Assembly (NCBI RefSeq): GCF_964204865.1
Contig: NC_135258.1
Location: 13,569,001-13,633,000 of the forward strand
Origin: Styela clava
Taxonomy: Eukaryota; Chordata; Ascidiacea; Stolidobranchia; Styelidae
Length of the DNA stretch: 64,000 nt
Direction of reading: 5' to 3'
Each line of letters starts with the position of its first letter. The first letter of the stretch is position 1. The translations under genes were made by a program, and so were the position numbers. The notes under the pieces are model-generated. The model was not told the DNA's origin. It did no database searches and saw nothing but the letters and a program-made list of their open reading frames with translations. This document shows, in pieces, positions 45,784 to 60,100 of this stretch.

Positions 45784-48192
45784 TGCAATTAATAAGTAAA
45801 CTGTTTGTGAACAAGTTTGTTCACGAACGCGTTTCTCCTATTTACTATGCCACACAAAAAAAACGTGCATCTTCTAAAGAGTTCTAAATACATTACAAAT
45901 ACGTTTAATACTTGAAGTAGTGTGGTTTTATGCTCTTCATCTTACCGATATACACAATAGTTATATTTAAAAAGTTCCAATTGTAGCTATGACATCAGAA
46001 TAGCAGTATTTCGTTCCCATGGACGATCTGACATGATTCCACATTGCATTTTAACCGCAGATGAGACGGCAATTAAATTACCACAAACCACCATTTGTCT
46101 TAACTTTCATTTTATTTCTCATAAAGCATGGGCGTTGCTTCCGATGATTATTATTCTACTGAATGAATCGTTTGCATTCATTGAACTGTCTGCACTTGCT
46201 TAACCTTGAATCAAAAAAAGAAATGAAAATGTATTCGTCAAGTGATAAATCCGCTCTTTGGGTATTATGTGGTTATTAAATTAAAAATAGATCTCGCTCA
46301 AAAATTTATTGCATTATCAGATTTAGAGGATGTGGAGAAAAATACCACAAAAAACAACACTGGTACAGCCTTGCCTTCTCAAATGAACCGTTCGTCAAAT
46401 GTTTTAATACAAAAAACAATCGAGTAATTCAACTTTTACTTTATTTATTTTTTGATAAATTGACAAATATCGTCTATATCTAAAGTTACGTGCTGTAACG
46501 CTAGGTCTGCAGAATATATAATAATATCTTATATTTTAAATTCACATTAATAAGAAGAAAACGCCCACTGGGGCTCTGTTGATTAAATGAACATAGAGCG
46601 ACATGTGTAATACTTTTTTTCGGAAATAAATCAGGCGTGTGCAATTAGGTGTGATGATAAAACTAAAAGTAACTATTCTGGCACAATTTTTATTTACTTG
46701 TACATCCCGTCGCTCTGTGCGATCAAAACTTGAAGTAGTCGTTTTACAAGCCGAATATTTTTATCTAATATATTTTCTCCCTTTTTATGCAATTTCTTTA
46801 TACAAAGGGCAAAGTTTCAATATTCGCCATAAAGTCGAATTCTCCTGTTATTGGGAATTTCCAAACTCCCGTATTAATATTAAATAATAACATTTTAACT
46901 TATGATTAAGGTTAAGTGAGTCGAAATTCTCTTTTTTGTATAACGTCGTTTACTAATGATGATAGTAGTGATGTTGCACGTCATTTGGACGTCTTAATAT
47001 CACGATTGTGAAATCCATCTATAAATCGGACTCTTGTTTCACCAAAAACAACAAAATATCAAACTGAATATTGTTTTGTTTCATTTTTATAAAAATATTT
47101 CTTTGGAACATCTGTTATATAGTTACTCTAATGAGTTGATTCTATTCCAAGTTTCGACTTCTTTTTCTAGATTATTGTACACAGTAAAATATAAGCAGAA
47201 ATTTAGGGTAATTTTCAAGTTAAATATAATCTAGTTGTCAAAAATATTATGCATACTTTGACATTGTGCAGAATTGATTTCAAAAGTATTTGATTTCCAT
47301 ACAATTGAAATGACGAAAACTAAATACTTGGACGGCATAACTTTTAATAAGGTCGTCATTTGACATTTCGACATGTAGAAAAAACGTGAGAAAGAAATTA
47401 GACGTAGTTTGTGCACACAAATAAAGTGTAATTTAATTTGGCCGAAAGAACTCAAAATGGGAGTATACGTGACAGAATAGTCCTACAGCAAGTAATACAA
47501 TTTGTGTTAGAAGAAACTTCATCCGCTTTAAGTTTGTTTCGTAGTCATGTTGAAAATAGCTAATAACGCTATCGCGAGTTCAATTTGAACACTTCTTATT
47601 CTTGGCAACTGGCGCAAGATGAAAAAATTTAAGATAAGATTTAAAAGGTTTTATTGGTGCTCATAAGTTATAAACCAACAGCATTACATGTGGTTTAATA
47701 CGAATGTAAGGACTGGAAATGCAATGCGCAAACTATGTTGTATTTTGTAGCTTGCTTTATTTCTTTACAATGGCCCTCATTGATCCTATAATTACATGAT
47801 CAAGGCCCGTTCGCGCTATAAAATATAGTTAAAAGTTAGTTCGAGAGAATTTTGTACAGAAGAAAAAATACGAAAAAAGATTTTCTCGTTTTATTTCTAT
47901 TTAAAAACAATAATATCTCGTTACCGGCATTTCGTGTATATCTATTCCTGCAATTCTTAAAATTTTGGATTGGTACAGACAGGCGTCTGGCACCAGAGCA
48001 ATGGACAGGACGTGCTTAATTGATATAGTGTGCCGACAGAAAGGCACATCATGATGCTTGCGATCTATATATTTAGTAGCGAAGAGTATAATTCATTACC
48101 TCCTATTTTTTGCAGAAATTTTTATATTTTAATACTATTTTATTAGTTTTAAGGTTTTAACAATACGCCTCCTGCTTGGATGTTTATAAATT

Positions 48193-51100
48193 ATGAAGTT
48201 TTCATATTTATTTGGAATTACATTGTTTGTGATATGTGGGACGTACACTCAAGAAGGTAACAACATATACTTTATTATTCGTAAATCACAGTAAAAGTAT
48301 TATTTATATTAATGAGAGATTGAATTTTTATTAATTTATACCGGTTATAAAATATTAAAATTTCGACCAATTTAATATAGGTTCAAGTATGAAGTAAATC
48401 GTACTTCAGGGCAAAAAATGTTATGACCGTCTCGATAGACTCGCGCTATAAATATTGTGGGTTACAATATATATATATATGCGGATTCTGAAGTAAAATA
48501 TTCTTTCTAGTTATTTTATACATTTTGCCATGTTTAGTGTAAGACATTCTGTCAAAGAGTTTTTGTATCCTTTTTTTTATATATCGTACTATAATGAGAC
48601 GATAAAAAATATGCGCATGTATATCACATACAATTTCTCAGTCGGCTAATTAGTATTCCAAACTCGTTTTTAATAAACCATAAGTAATCTCATTAGATCA
48701 AGATAATTTTCAATAAAAATGGCGGCGTTGTGGTGTTGTAACCAAACGTGCTAAGCAACAAACAAATTCCGCCTAAGCGGAAAATTGATCCGACAAAACG
48801 TTCATGTGGCGCCCCAAGCTAAATTTAGTAATTACTGATGACGGACCGACATGAAAACATGTAAATGATAGGTCGTTTGTACATGCAGCGGATGTGTATT
48901 TTAGACCTATACCAGCTCTGAACTTTGTTTCAAATATTTCGCAAATAATTGATTTTTGCCAATGTTGGAACATAGATCCAAAAGCGAGTTTTAAATCGCA
49001 CTTGAACCTGCTTGCCATATTTGCATGTTCATATTCATAACCGTCCCAACTAAAATTCAGAACAATATTTTTTTTTTAGTGTTATTTTTTATTCATAATC
49101 ATACGAATTAAAATTAAATGGTAATCTTTACATCAAGTTCGCGACACGCTGCTACGAATACAATATATTTGAGAAGCCCCTTGTTTTATATCTACAACGT
49201 AATAACAGCTATATTATATCCTTCCTACATTATTTAAATTGCCGAAATTTTATGTCGTCCGTCTATTCTTTCAATTTTCAGCGAATTAAATTTCCTGTTT
49301 TCAGCTTTTATTCGCATTTTTCAGATATTTCACGTTTATATTTAACCTTCTGATTAAAAAAAGTATCATTTTTATTTGCTCTTTGATTGTTTTTACAATG
49401 CAACAAAATTAAACGTAATTGTCAATAATCGTAATACTCCAATTATAGCCGTGGATTTTTGGAGAGATGAATCGAAAACAGGACTAATGTAAAAATCTTA
49501 ACCTTAGATATAAGTTCAAAAATTTGCTTATTTGATAATTTTCAAAATTTCCGCGATAATAAATTAGGATTCGTCAATAATACACGATTATTTTGTTTAT
49601 TTGTTATATCAAATAAATGCTAAATCACTATCTGTGTAGCAAAAAAAAAACGCCATTTTCTAAAAATAAATCATATTTGTAGTTCGATCAGGGACAAATG
49701 AAAACTATTAATGTAAAAATGTCTGTCAAATGTTATGTACAAGTATGTAAATTAACCGTACGTAATTCTAATGACACGCTCACGTGTTATGGTGTATAAT
49801 AAAAAAAAACTGCTTGATTTCATTATGCATTTTTGGTTTTATAATAACTTTTCATCAAAACTTAAAATACAATTTAGATTTTACGAATCCAACATGGTGG
49901 CTGAAACCTCGTTGAAAAATTGTGTCGTGAAAATACGTATTTCTGAAGCGTAAATTGAACTTATTATTTTTTTTTACAATGGTCCTGGAAATGGTATCAT
50001 ATAAGTTTATTTCAATCCAAATTATGAAAAATAGTTGAAAAATATTTTTTTTGGTGTATATGTGTTAAGGATGATATTTGACTAAAAAAAGGAGGAATAT
50101 CTAAACTTTTGAATTATAGAGGATTTTTATTATCATATTTTTGTAATGTGCTTCAAAACATGATTATCAAGTTTTATTGATCTGACTCAGAGTCTTTTTA
50201 GGATATTGTTTTATGTGTGAAACCGATATTCTCATTATTAGATTTATTCGATCATTGTGTATATACGAGTAATAATTTGTCAGGGCAGAAAACAGGATTT
50301 AAACCCGTTTTGCATCTTTCTCTTTTATTTTATCCAGAAAAAAAATTTTTTCTCCCAAAATTTACTCATCAAAATTTTTATTTTTATTTCAAGTGACGTC
50401 GCGATGTGAAGGGGAAAACTGTGACGGAAATGCTACAATTGAAGAAGAAGAAGTTACAAATCAAAAATATTATGGAAATCAAGAAGTGAATCATGATAAA
50501 AATCTGGATGCGATTGTATTGAATCCCGCGAGCAATGGAAATGCCGCTCAAAGAAATCATTTTCGAAACTATTTTGAGTCGAATCAATACATCGAACAAG
50601 GGGACGATAATACTGAAGTTGAGGTAGTGGAATATGAAGGACCTAGACCTCACATTTTGACGAGACTCAAAGCTTTAATGGGAAATGGGTAAAATGAACT
50701 TCAATTTTTGTTTTTCAATTTTAGAGCTTCACTGAATCTTTTATATCGGAGCTTTGTTTTTCAAACTGATCATTAACATTAGGATGTTAGTCATTTTAAA
50801 CAATAATTATCGAACAGTGGTTTAAAAAAGCTAGTTCGTTGTGGAACAATGCTTCAATTGTTTGACAATGAGAATGAAAATGTAAAAAATAACCGCATTA
50901 AGCACGGCTATTCATAATAGTCAGTGAAATTGCTTCAGTATTTGATATTCACATCAAAGCAATGGCTGAAGAATAATGACAATCCGCTGAATTAATTATG
51001 TATATATATAGTGCACAAAAATATATTTCTTAATCGATAACTTGAATTCAATGTTTTTGTATTCGACACGCTATCATTCATATATCTGATTAGCGTAAAA

Positions 51101-54100
51101 ACAACGACAACCGTCAAAATACAAATGCCAACCTGTCATTAGGCATAAATCGGAACTTATATATATGATTTTGGATTAGAAGTAGGTTCTTTTTCAGTTT
51201 ATATCACATTTTCTGGATGTACATTCGATAATAATTATCCAATTGATATTCATCTTTGATAAATTAAAAAATTTTCACATAAATAATATTATTCTGATAG
51301 TTTGGTGCGATATTGAAACCCTTTCAATATAATAAATAACCGACAATTTACAAATTATTCCATACTTTATCTAAAAAACAATAGCACCAGATGCCATGAT
51401 TCGATTTCGCAAAAGTTTTGACCTTGTAGGAATATTTTGTAAACCTCTAGAATAAAATGTCTGACCCGCCCCCAGGCATTCTTGTTATTTGCAAGGATTT
51501 AATCGGTACATTCCACAAAAATGTCAAGTTTTATTTTCTCTACACGTTATTGTATTGATTTTACAAAAAAAACGACCACTTCACAAAATAAACTGAATTT
51601 ATATATATATATATATATATTAAATTGTGCTTTAGTCATTATTGCTTTAACCCTAGATATAGTTTTTACAAAATTGAGATTACAAAATAAGATGACGATT
51701 GTATTTTTCTAGCCTGTCTTATTAAAATTTATTCAGAGCCGAGTTCGAAAGCGGTGATGAATTAGATGAAGCACAATTTAGTGATGAGAATTTATACGAT
51801 GGTGGCACGGATTTGGGGTCAACAACAGCCGCCACGCCAGCACCGGATAAAGAGCCACAACCTAAAGACGAAAAAGTCGAGGTTGACGAACCAGAAGACC
51901 TTGAAAAACAGAAGATGGAAAGCGGAGAAACCTTTGCTAAGATTTTAAAATACAATCAAGGTTAGATATCAAACACCAACGATGAATCTGGTTACGCTCT
52001 AACTCTTCTTTTTCATGGAAGAAGTATTTGATCTAATCAATAACATTTTTGTTACAGAACAACATGTAGAAGGTGTATTGGAAGGCGACATGAAATTTTC
52101 ACGAGTAAGTCATTTTCAATTTCATTGCTTTTCGTAATATTTGATAGTTTTCGACACGCTAGGTTTTGGTATTTCATCACTTATTATGCAAGGCTAGATG
52201 AAACGACTTTTTGGACATTTTATTACTATTTTCCTTGTGCAAAAACAAATAAACGTTCACAACAAATAGGTGATGATAATCTTCTCACTTCCCCTCACGA
52301 AGGAAAGATGACGCAAACTGTATTTATTGTTTCAACCAGCGCAATTTTGCCATAATAAATTATATTTTCATTTATGACGTTTTCCTAGGTTCATAGTGGA
52401 GGAAAATAGTCTTCATTAAAAAATAAAATATCTTCCCCAAATATATTTTGAATTAAATTTTATTTTCCATTGCAGTTATATAACTCTGCTACCGATATCG
52501 ACATATGGCCCAAAACTACTTACGGAACAATGGCAGGAAAAGTTTTAATTCCTTACAAGATTGCAGCCAAATACAGTAAGTTTTGCTTTTTGATGATGTT
52601 GATTTTTGATATATATTTCAACTTCAACAATTTTTTTGATCATACCTTTATATCTTATGTTTTAGACCGCACAGAAGTTGCCATTATAAAAAGTGGAATG
52701 GAATTATACACGAAGCACACATGCATTCGTTTTGTACCCAAAAAATCGGAGATTGCATATATATTTATCACAGACGCCAAAGGGTATGTACAGAGCCTAA
52801 TTGATTAGATTTACTCCTCTTAAAAATCGACCGGGGTTTCGGTTTACAACCATTAATTGCCCAATCAAAACAATTTCATAAAAATTGTAATTAAGTGTGT
52901 AAAACGTAAGAGAAAATTCAATTCATCAGACAATATATTTCAAAGGGGAAACACATCTTCTTAAACTTACACTCGTTTTATGAACTTAAATTTATGCTAT
53001 GTGATTTATTTATAATTTATTTGTAATTTTATTTCTTATATTTTGATGTTAGATGCTGGGCATATGTAGGCAAAACCGGTTATTCGTCTCAGACAGTCTC
53101 ACTTGGGCGACCAGGTTGTGTCGCGAAAGGAATTACAGCCCATGAACTTATGCATGTTGTCGGATTCCAACACGAACATTCACGTACCGATCGTGACAAA
53201 TATGTGACTATTTTGGAGCATAACATTCAAAAAGGTAATTGAATTTGATTAAAAGTGTTTTCGTCTAAAAATGCAACGATTGCAAATTTTGATGCTCAAT
53301 TTTACAGTTTAACAAAAATTTAGCTGTAAATCAAATTGAGAACGATTCATATTTTATATTTTGGACATGTACACAAGAATATATGTTATTACTATTAAGT
53401 TTTGCGTATGTTTCCTGTATTTAGTTATTTGAAAATGACTTTTTCCTAATAGACATGAGGCAGAATTTTGACGTCCACAAAAGCACAAAAAATCTTGTGA
53501 TATATGATTACAACAGCGTCATGCATTACAGCAAAACTGCATTTTCCAAATTTCAATATCTTCCAGCAATTCAAGTAAGTAAACATTGCAATTAGGACAA
53601 CAATCAATATACAAACAGATAAATTATAAATATATACATTATATCTAGATTTATCCCAAACGAAAACCGGAACCGGAAATAGGACAACGAGACCGAATGA
53701 GTCCGTATGATATAGAAGAAATCAAATATCTTTATGACTGCAGTGAGTTGTTATTAATATCAATTCCACTAATTATCGTTATGTGTGTTTTGGTAAATTA
53801 ATAAACTAAGCTTCCACATATAATGTCGTGTCAAAGAAACGTGAAAACTTCTCAGATTTCTTCGTTAATCAATATAAAACTAGCATTACACAGAATTTAA
53901 TGTAGGCATTCTTCTCATTTTCTAAGCAACTATAAAATGAAATACGAATATATATTCCAACTAACAAATTTATAAATTGACCATAAAAAGATAACGATCA
54001 AGAACGATTCGATATTCTATTTAGAAGGATAGGAATCAGATTTCCTTTAAATTGAACGATCTTGACAGTAATCTGTAATAGTAAAACTTGCAAACTTAAT

Positions 54101-57100
54101 GGTGGCTAAACTATACGGTTCGCTTCTCGGTTCTAGTTGTTCACGTTTTACTAAGAAACAGTATGGTAGCAATCACTTGCTAATCATTCGTCATATATGT
54201 GTACTTTTTTTATACAGGTTCTGATAGTTACGCAAGATGTGGAAAGGACTTTATCAATGAAAGGACAGATTCGTTTGCTAGCCCGAGACATCCTCTTAGT
54301 TATCCTTCTGAAGCGCATTGTACATGGAAAATCGTTGTTCCTAAAGGACGTTACGTTTCCGTAACTTTTACAAAGATTGATATTGAAAGTGAGAAAGTTT
54401 AAATAATTTTTACCAAGATATGATTTGCTAGTTCTTGTTGTTAAAACGACATCTGTTTTAAAACTAATGAAGAATACTATGAGCATTGTACATAAAACTA
54501 ATCATTATAACTGATTATTTCATGATTATGATTGGACACAATTACAGAGTCAAGTTACTTTTTTACCATACAAACAGTAATTTTTTCTACTTTTCCAAAG
54601 GTTCGAACTTGTGCCAAAGAGATGCAATCTTAGTACATGATGGCCCAAATGCTGCAGCACCTCGTTTGAAAGTAATTTGTGGAACTAAATCATCAGCTGT
54701 TACAGTGAGTAATCATTTTCAATAAAAGTAATATTTTATATACATGGTTTCATCTGTTTGATGAGAATATTATTTTATAAAACTAGGAAAAAAATTTTAT
54801 TTTTATTTTTTTTTAGGTTGTCAGCACCGATAACGAGATGTTCATCATGTTTACATCCGATCCTAATAAAAATAGTTTCACCGGATTTCAAGCAACTTTC
54901 AGACAAAGTAAGTTGTGTTGTTGGAGTGGGTAAACACGGGGTGTGGTTTTCAGCAATCTGTTTGGCTTAACTAAGAGTCTAAGACTACTTCCGCATAAAA
55001 TTACATGACAATTTCTGGCCAATTTTTGGCACTTAATTCCAGGGCAAAAATTTCATTTCATGGAATAAGCAATTTATATGAAAACTGAAAAAAATATTTT
55101 GACACTGGAGTAAAATTGCTTAAAATTTCACGATATTGACATTTCATGACTTATCTTTTCTTTTGACACTTGGCAGAACTAACAAGACCAAATGCAAAAC
55201 TAGACAAGCTAGACTGTTTAATTTTTTTGTTTGTTAATTTGAACCCGAATGACACAAGTTAAAAAATTGGTTTAGTAAAAAACGTAATAATTTTCTAAAC
55301 TAGCCTTGAAGAACAGCGTTTGCTGGGAGGTTGAATATTAAAAATTGTTTACATATTTCCAGTACGTTAAAGCTACAATTGGCTACTTTAGGTTTAATAA
55401 ACATGGCAGCCATGTTCTTTGTTTATTTTTTTTTATAAAACTAATGCATACGAATCGAAACTTTAAACATTGAATTAAATATACTTATCGTATAAGTTGC
55501 ATTTTGAAAGCAAAAGATTTTCGAGTTTAAACCTGGCTTATCCCGACAGGAGTATTTAAAAACCATGCATTACTTGTAATACCATAGGTTTGTTCGTAAT
55601 TATGTCCAAAATGACCTCTACAAATATGTTTCACCCTTCCATAGAAATGAGCTTGTCGTTTTTAATCGCCCCTCCGTGAAACTGTCGCATTTTTGTATAG
55701 ATTTTGTTAAAAATGCAGGTATTATATATATTAAATATTTATTTTTAATAATAATATTTCATTAAAAACAAAGTTTATGAAAACCCTGTGTGATTTATTT
55801 AAACTGAAATAAAATTTGATGCGCTTGATTTTGTTAGGTATTTTTTTATGAATTTTTGTTGATGGATTTCTTTTATTAACTTTCTTTATCTTTCAAATAA
55901 AATTCAATATTATTTATAGCTTACTCCAAAGGAGTTCGGCCACTACCGTATACCGTACCTGCACTTGGAAGGATTGGCTACACAGAAAAAACATTCAAAT
56001 GTGACTTCGATGACGGAGTTTGCGGAATGCAACAAGATACTTTAGACGAATTAGATTGGATAAGATACCGTGGAGCTACACCAAGTCAAGGCACTGGACC
56101 CAGCAACGACCACACCACAGGAAGCGGTAAGGGAATTTTTAAAATTTTAGTAGTGTAGTCGTATTGCAGAATTGATATGCATTCAACACGCATTTTGTAG
56201 CAAATTTAGTTTTTTCATAAAATTTAACTTATTTATTTTAAATTTTAACATGATAAATCTAATTTGCTTCAAGATAAATAAAACTATTTGTAGTGTAATG
56301 TTTGATTTTCCGGTATTTACGGTCGATGAAGGTTAATAAAAGGTAAAATACATTTGGAGTTTATAAAATACCAGTCAGTGTCATCGCCGATAATCGTGTC
56401 AACATTCATGTCCAAAAGGCAAGAAATGTCTGTCGGGCGTGTCGGTCAGCAAGAAATTAATAACCTACTTTCAAATTCTTTACATGATCAAATGATAACG
56501 TATTCGTCTTTTTATACAAGCATTACGGTTGTATGTAGAAAAGTTGTTCGACATTTATCTTTGTAGCAAGATAGCTTGGTATCACTTTAATCGTTTGCTA
56601 GCTTCATACGTTTCCCATCCAAAGACATGAAATTAAACCTTAGTTTAACGTTCACGTTGCAATATTTATTATTGTTTTTATTAGTTTGTTTACGAATTTA
56701 TCCTAGCATAAATCAGGTTTTGATTTTTTCATGTAATGTTATCTAAAATCTAATGCATCCTGATTTTATGTATAATTTTTATGTAGTTTTTTGCAAATGC
56801 TGTTATAATGTGAATGAGTAGTTTTATATGTAAATTAGTAGTTGAAGTTCTATGCATGCTTTTTTTTTGGCTGGAAAAATCATGTGCGATTATATTAAAC
56901 TGTAATACTCTTTGGTACAGGCCATTACATATATGTCGAATCGTCTTTACCATCAAAAAGTGGAGATACCGCAATTTTACGAACACCATGGTTAACCAAA
57001 GAGAAATACAAACCCCATTGCGTTCAGTTTAGTTATCACATGCATGGATCTTACATGGGAACACTGAGATTATACGCGTACGAAAAAAGGTAATATTTTT

Positions 57101-60100
57101 TTCCATATAGGAATAACACGAATTAATCACTTTTCTGATATTTTCTTTTGTATTTGGTAAACTTGCCTCGAAACTAAGTGTAGCAACATTGCGATATGTG
57201 CACTTCTCACTGTAATTAAAGACAAATTCAAGTAATAAATGCCGGTAATAATGATAAACTACCGGTGAAAAGTTTGACCAATGCAGGAAACTTAGAGTTT
57301 TTTCATCGAACTATAGGAGCGGATTTGATAAAAGTGTTATAAAGCAGGGATATATTCTTATTTTAATTAGATATTAATTTATTATCGTCTCATAACCTTG
57401 TATTTAAAAAGGATTAATTTTTATATCGTTAATGTAATTGAACCCCTTAGCATCCTCGCTCGTACGTCGGTTGTGTTTTATTAATTCTATAAATGTTTTA
57501 AAACGAAACCGATAAAGTAGCGTTAACTTAATTGAAGAAAATTACTTTTTCTTTCATTATAAGACAAAACTCATGGATGGAAAAGTAAATAGAAATAATA
57601 TTTTGTTTTGAATAACTTTCAGGAAAAATGACAACTATGGACATGAAGTTTTGTTATGGGAAAAACACAGTAACCAAGGCAACAGATGGTTTACAGATGC
57701 AGTGACGTACAGACCAAAATCTGACGTTGATGTAAGCAACATGTTGCTTGATCTTAATTAGAAAAAATATCTGGTTTTTTACTTGGTCTGGAACTCCAAA
57801 CAGCTTTAAAATGATTTTTTTTATTCCAACAGAAAGTACAATTTTTCTGGCAAGCCTACGTTTTCTTCTACCAATCTGATTTCGGACTTGACGACATTGA
57901 TATCACCAACGCCGCTTGTAGCATGGCTGCTTCCAAACCAGCTACAACCAGAAGAGTGGTTCTCATCAGCCCAACTACGCAACCAATCGTGCGGAAACCA
58001 ACCACAACTACCACCACAACAACGAAACCAACTACGACACCAACCACGATACCAATACAGACTTCTCCAATAGACGGTAAGATTTATAATCTTTGTTATG
58101 AATCAAATACCGACAATTTTTACAGAGTTGAATTGGCTATATTCGCATGTACACAGAATAAACTTGTTTAGCCTGCAATTTGTAACAAACAGCAGATAAA
58201 TATGATAAACCCTCAATAACTGAAATATATTGATTTGGATATTATAATCGGAAATACTTTTATCTCTTTAAAGGTAAACTGGCAAAATTGGGGTCACTGG
58301 ATACTGTATTAGACATCCGGTCTAAGCAAAAAATGCCGAGTTTGATTTTGCACTGGTATTATCTTATCATCTAGTTTAGTGTCTTCGCTTTAACAAAAAT
58401 AAAAACATAAAAGATTTAACGAAACAAGAAAATAACCACCCGAATTAACCGAAGCCATGCCCCGGGCTATTGTATGTTAAGTTCAAGAACAATTTGGCCA
58501 TAGTTAGGTCTCAAGATTTTCCGATTCTATACGATAAATTTGACAATTTGTCGCGTTAAAATTCTGAGATTTGATGATATCAAACCATTGACTATTCATT
58601 ATATATCTAAAATAAGGTTAGGTAATAAACTCGGCGCACGATTTCTAAAAGAAAACCATTTTTGAAAGAAAATATAGCTTTTGGAAATTTTGGAAGGAAA
58701 GTCCACTTTCATTGTCATTTAATAGTATATTTATTTTAGTTGTAAGATAAATTATCAAATTTTAAAAACTAAATACATAATGGTACATTTTTGTGAAAAT
58801 ACGATAAAATAGAATAAAATAGAAATTCATCAAAATGAAATTTGAAATTACATACTATTTTAAAATATTACATCAATGTGAATATACAATTTGGAAAATA
58901 TCTGTTTTGACCAAAATTATGGATAATAATACGACGATATAATCTCCGTTCAGAAAAAAAAAATAGAATTTTTTTTTTCTTAAAATGAGTCATAACATAC
59001 AATGTTCAAAAATGCCAATAAATTGGCTTAAAATGGTTATATAGGAAGTTGCCAAACTATGATCTTTCTATATTCACACATACAGATAGGCAGTCAAGTC
59101 AATGCAAGGTTTGGTATATGGCTGTTTCTTCGCCCATTTTCGTGTTTATATACAGAAAAGAATTATGGTGTGGTGTCAATCGTAATTTCTATATTTTCGT
59201 TTCTAAGATGTTAATTAAGCGTATTGTGGCAACCCGAGGGCGCGAGAATCGCATTTCAACGTTAAATGACATTTTTCAATTTATGGAAAAATACAACACA
59301 AACGTAAATAATTTTGATAAGTCATATTCATTTATAGCACCAATGTTTAATAAATGTCGATTTTCCACTCTTTTAGTGCTATATATTTGACTTCCATTGA
59401 ATGCATGGATTAAATTTAATACCGGTTACCTCTATAAATGCTGGCGGTCAAAATCCAATTTGATTTAGTGCGTCATTTAAACCGGCGAATACTTGTATAT
59501 ATTTATCTGATTTGATCCTGCCCTTTGGCAATGCCTCTTGCACAATTTACGTCAAACTGTATTTCATTCATCAATTTATGATAATTTTAAAAATAGAAAA
59601 TTAGATCAGTTTTTGTTTTTTACAAAGTGATAGAATACACAAAAATTAGGTAGTTACTCAGCACCAGAATGACAAAATACGTCACTACCTAATTAAATAT
59701 AGAACATTACCTAGAAAACGATTTTTATGACTTCTAGTGAAAGCTAAATGAAACGCTACATAAGAAATATACCGAGCAATACGATAGTTGAAAACAATAC
59801 AAAAGCTTTATTTTGTAAACAAAAACAAAATAGGAAAAAATTACAGCCTTGATACACGAAAAATATGAATAAATAAACAAAATAAGTTCAAAATACGATT
59901 TTCATCATCGTCACTAAACAGTCTATTTTTAACTATTAATTAATTTTAATAGAAAAAGACGTTTCGATTTGCTTGACGAAATTAAATTCCGTTTCGGGCA
60001 GAATTTTATCAAGCACATAAAAAATCGAGCGTGAGTAATTGATTAATCGCTTCGAACAAGCTATTGCCATATTTGTCCAAACAAAATTTTTGACATGATG

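Larger units (their letters stand above)
38055..48192. other. About 10 kb without a recognised gene
   Basis: Upstream of TSEN2 (whose promoter is at the left edge) and upstream of the astacin gene. Contents seen: a dispersed repeat at 38738-38830, a relatively GC-rich repeat-like block at 39880-40310, a palindromic tatataccggtatata tract near 44425, and one unrecognised frame at 45526. No multi-exon gene could be assembled on either strand. Regulatory DNA of the astacin gene may lie in the right part. Confidence 0.4.

Noticed and set aside
46242..46427. 61-codon frame ending SSNVLIQKTIE
   Set aside because: No ATG start and no convincing acceptor; considered with 45526-45783 as a decayed gene, but nothing links them.
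59049..59390. 113-codon frame inside astacin intron 16
   Set aside because: Starts at TTG, has no domain, and lies within a well-supported intron on the same strand; most likely chance.
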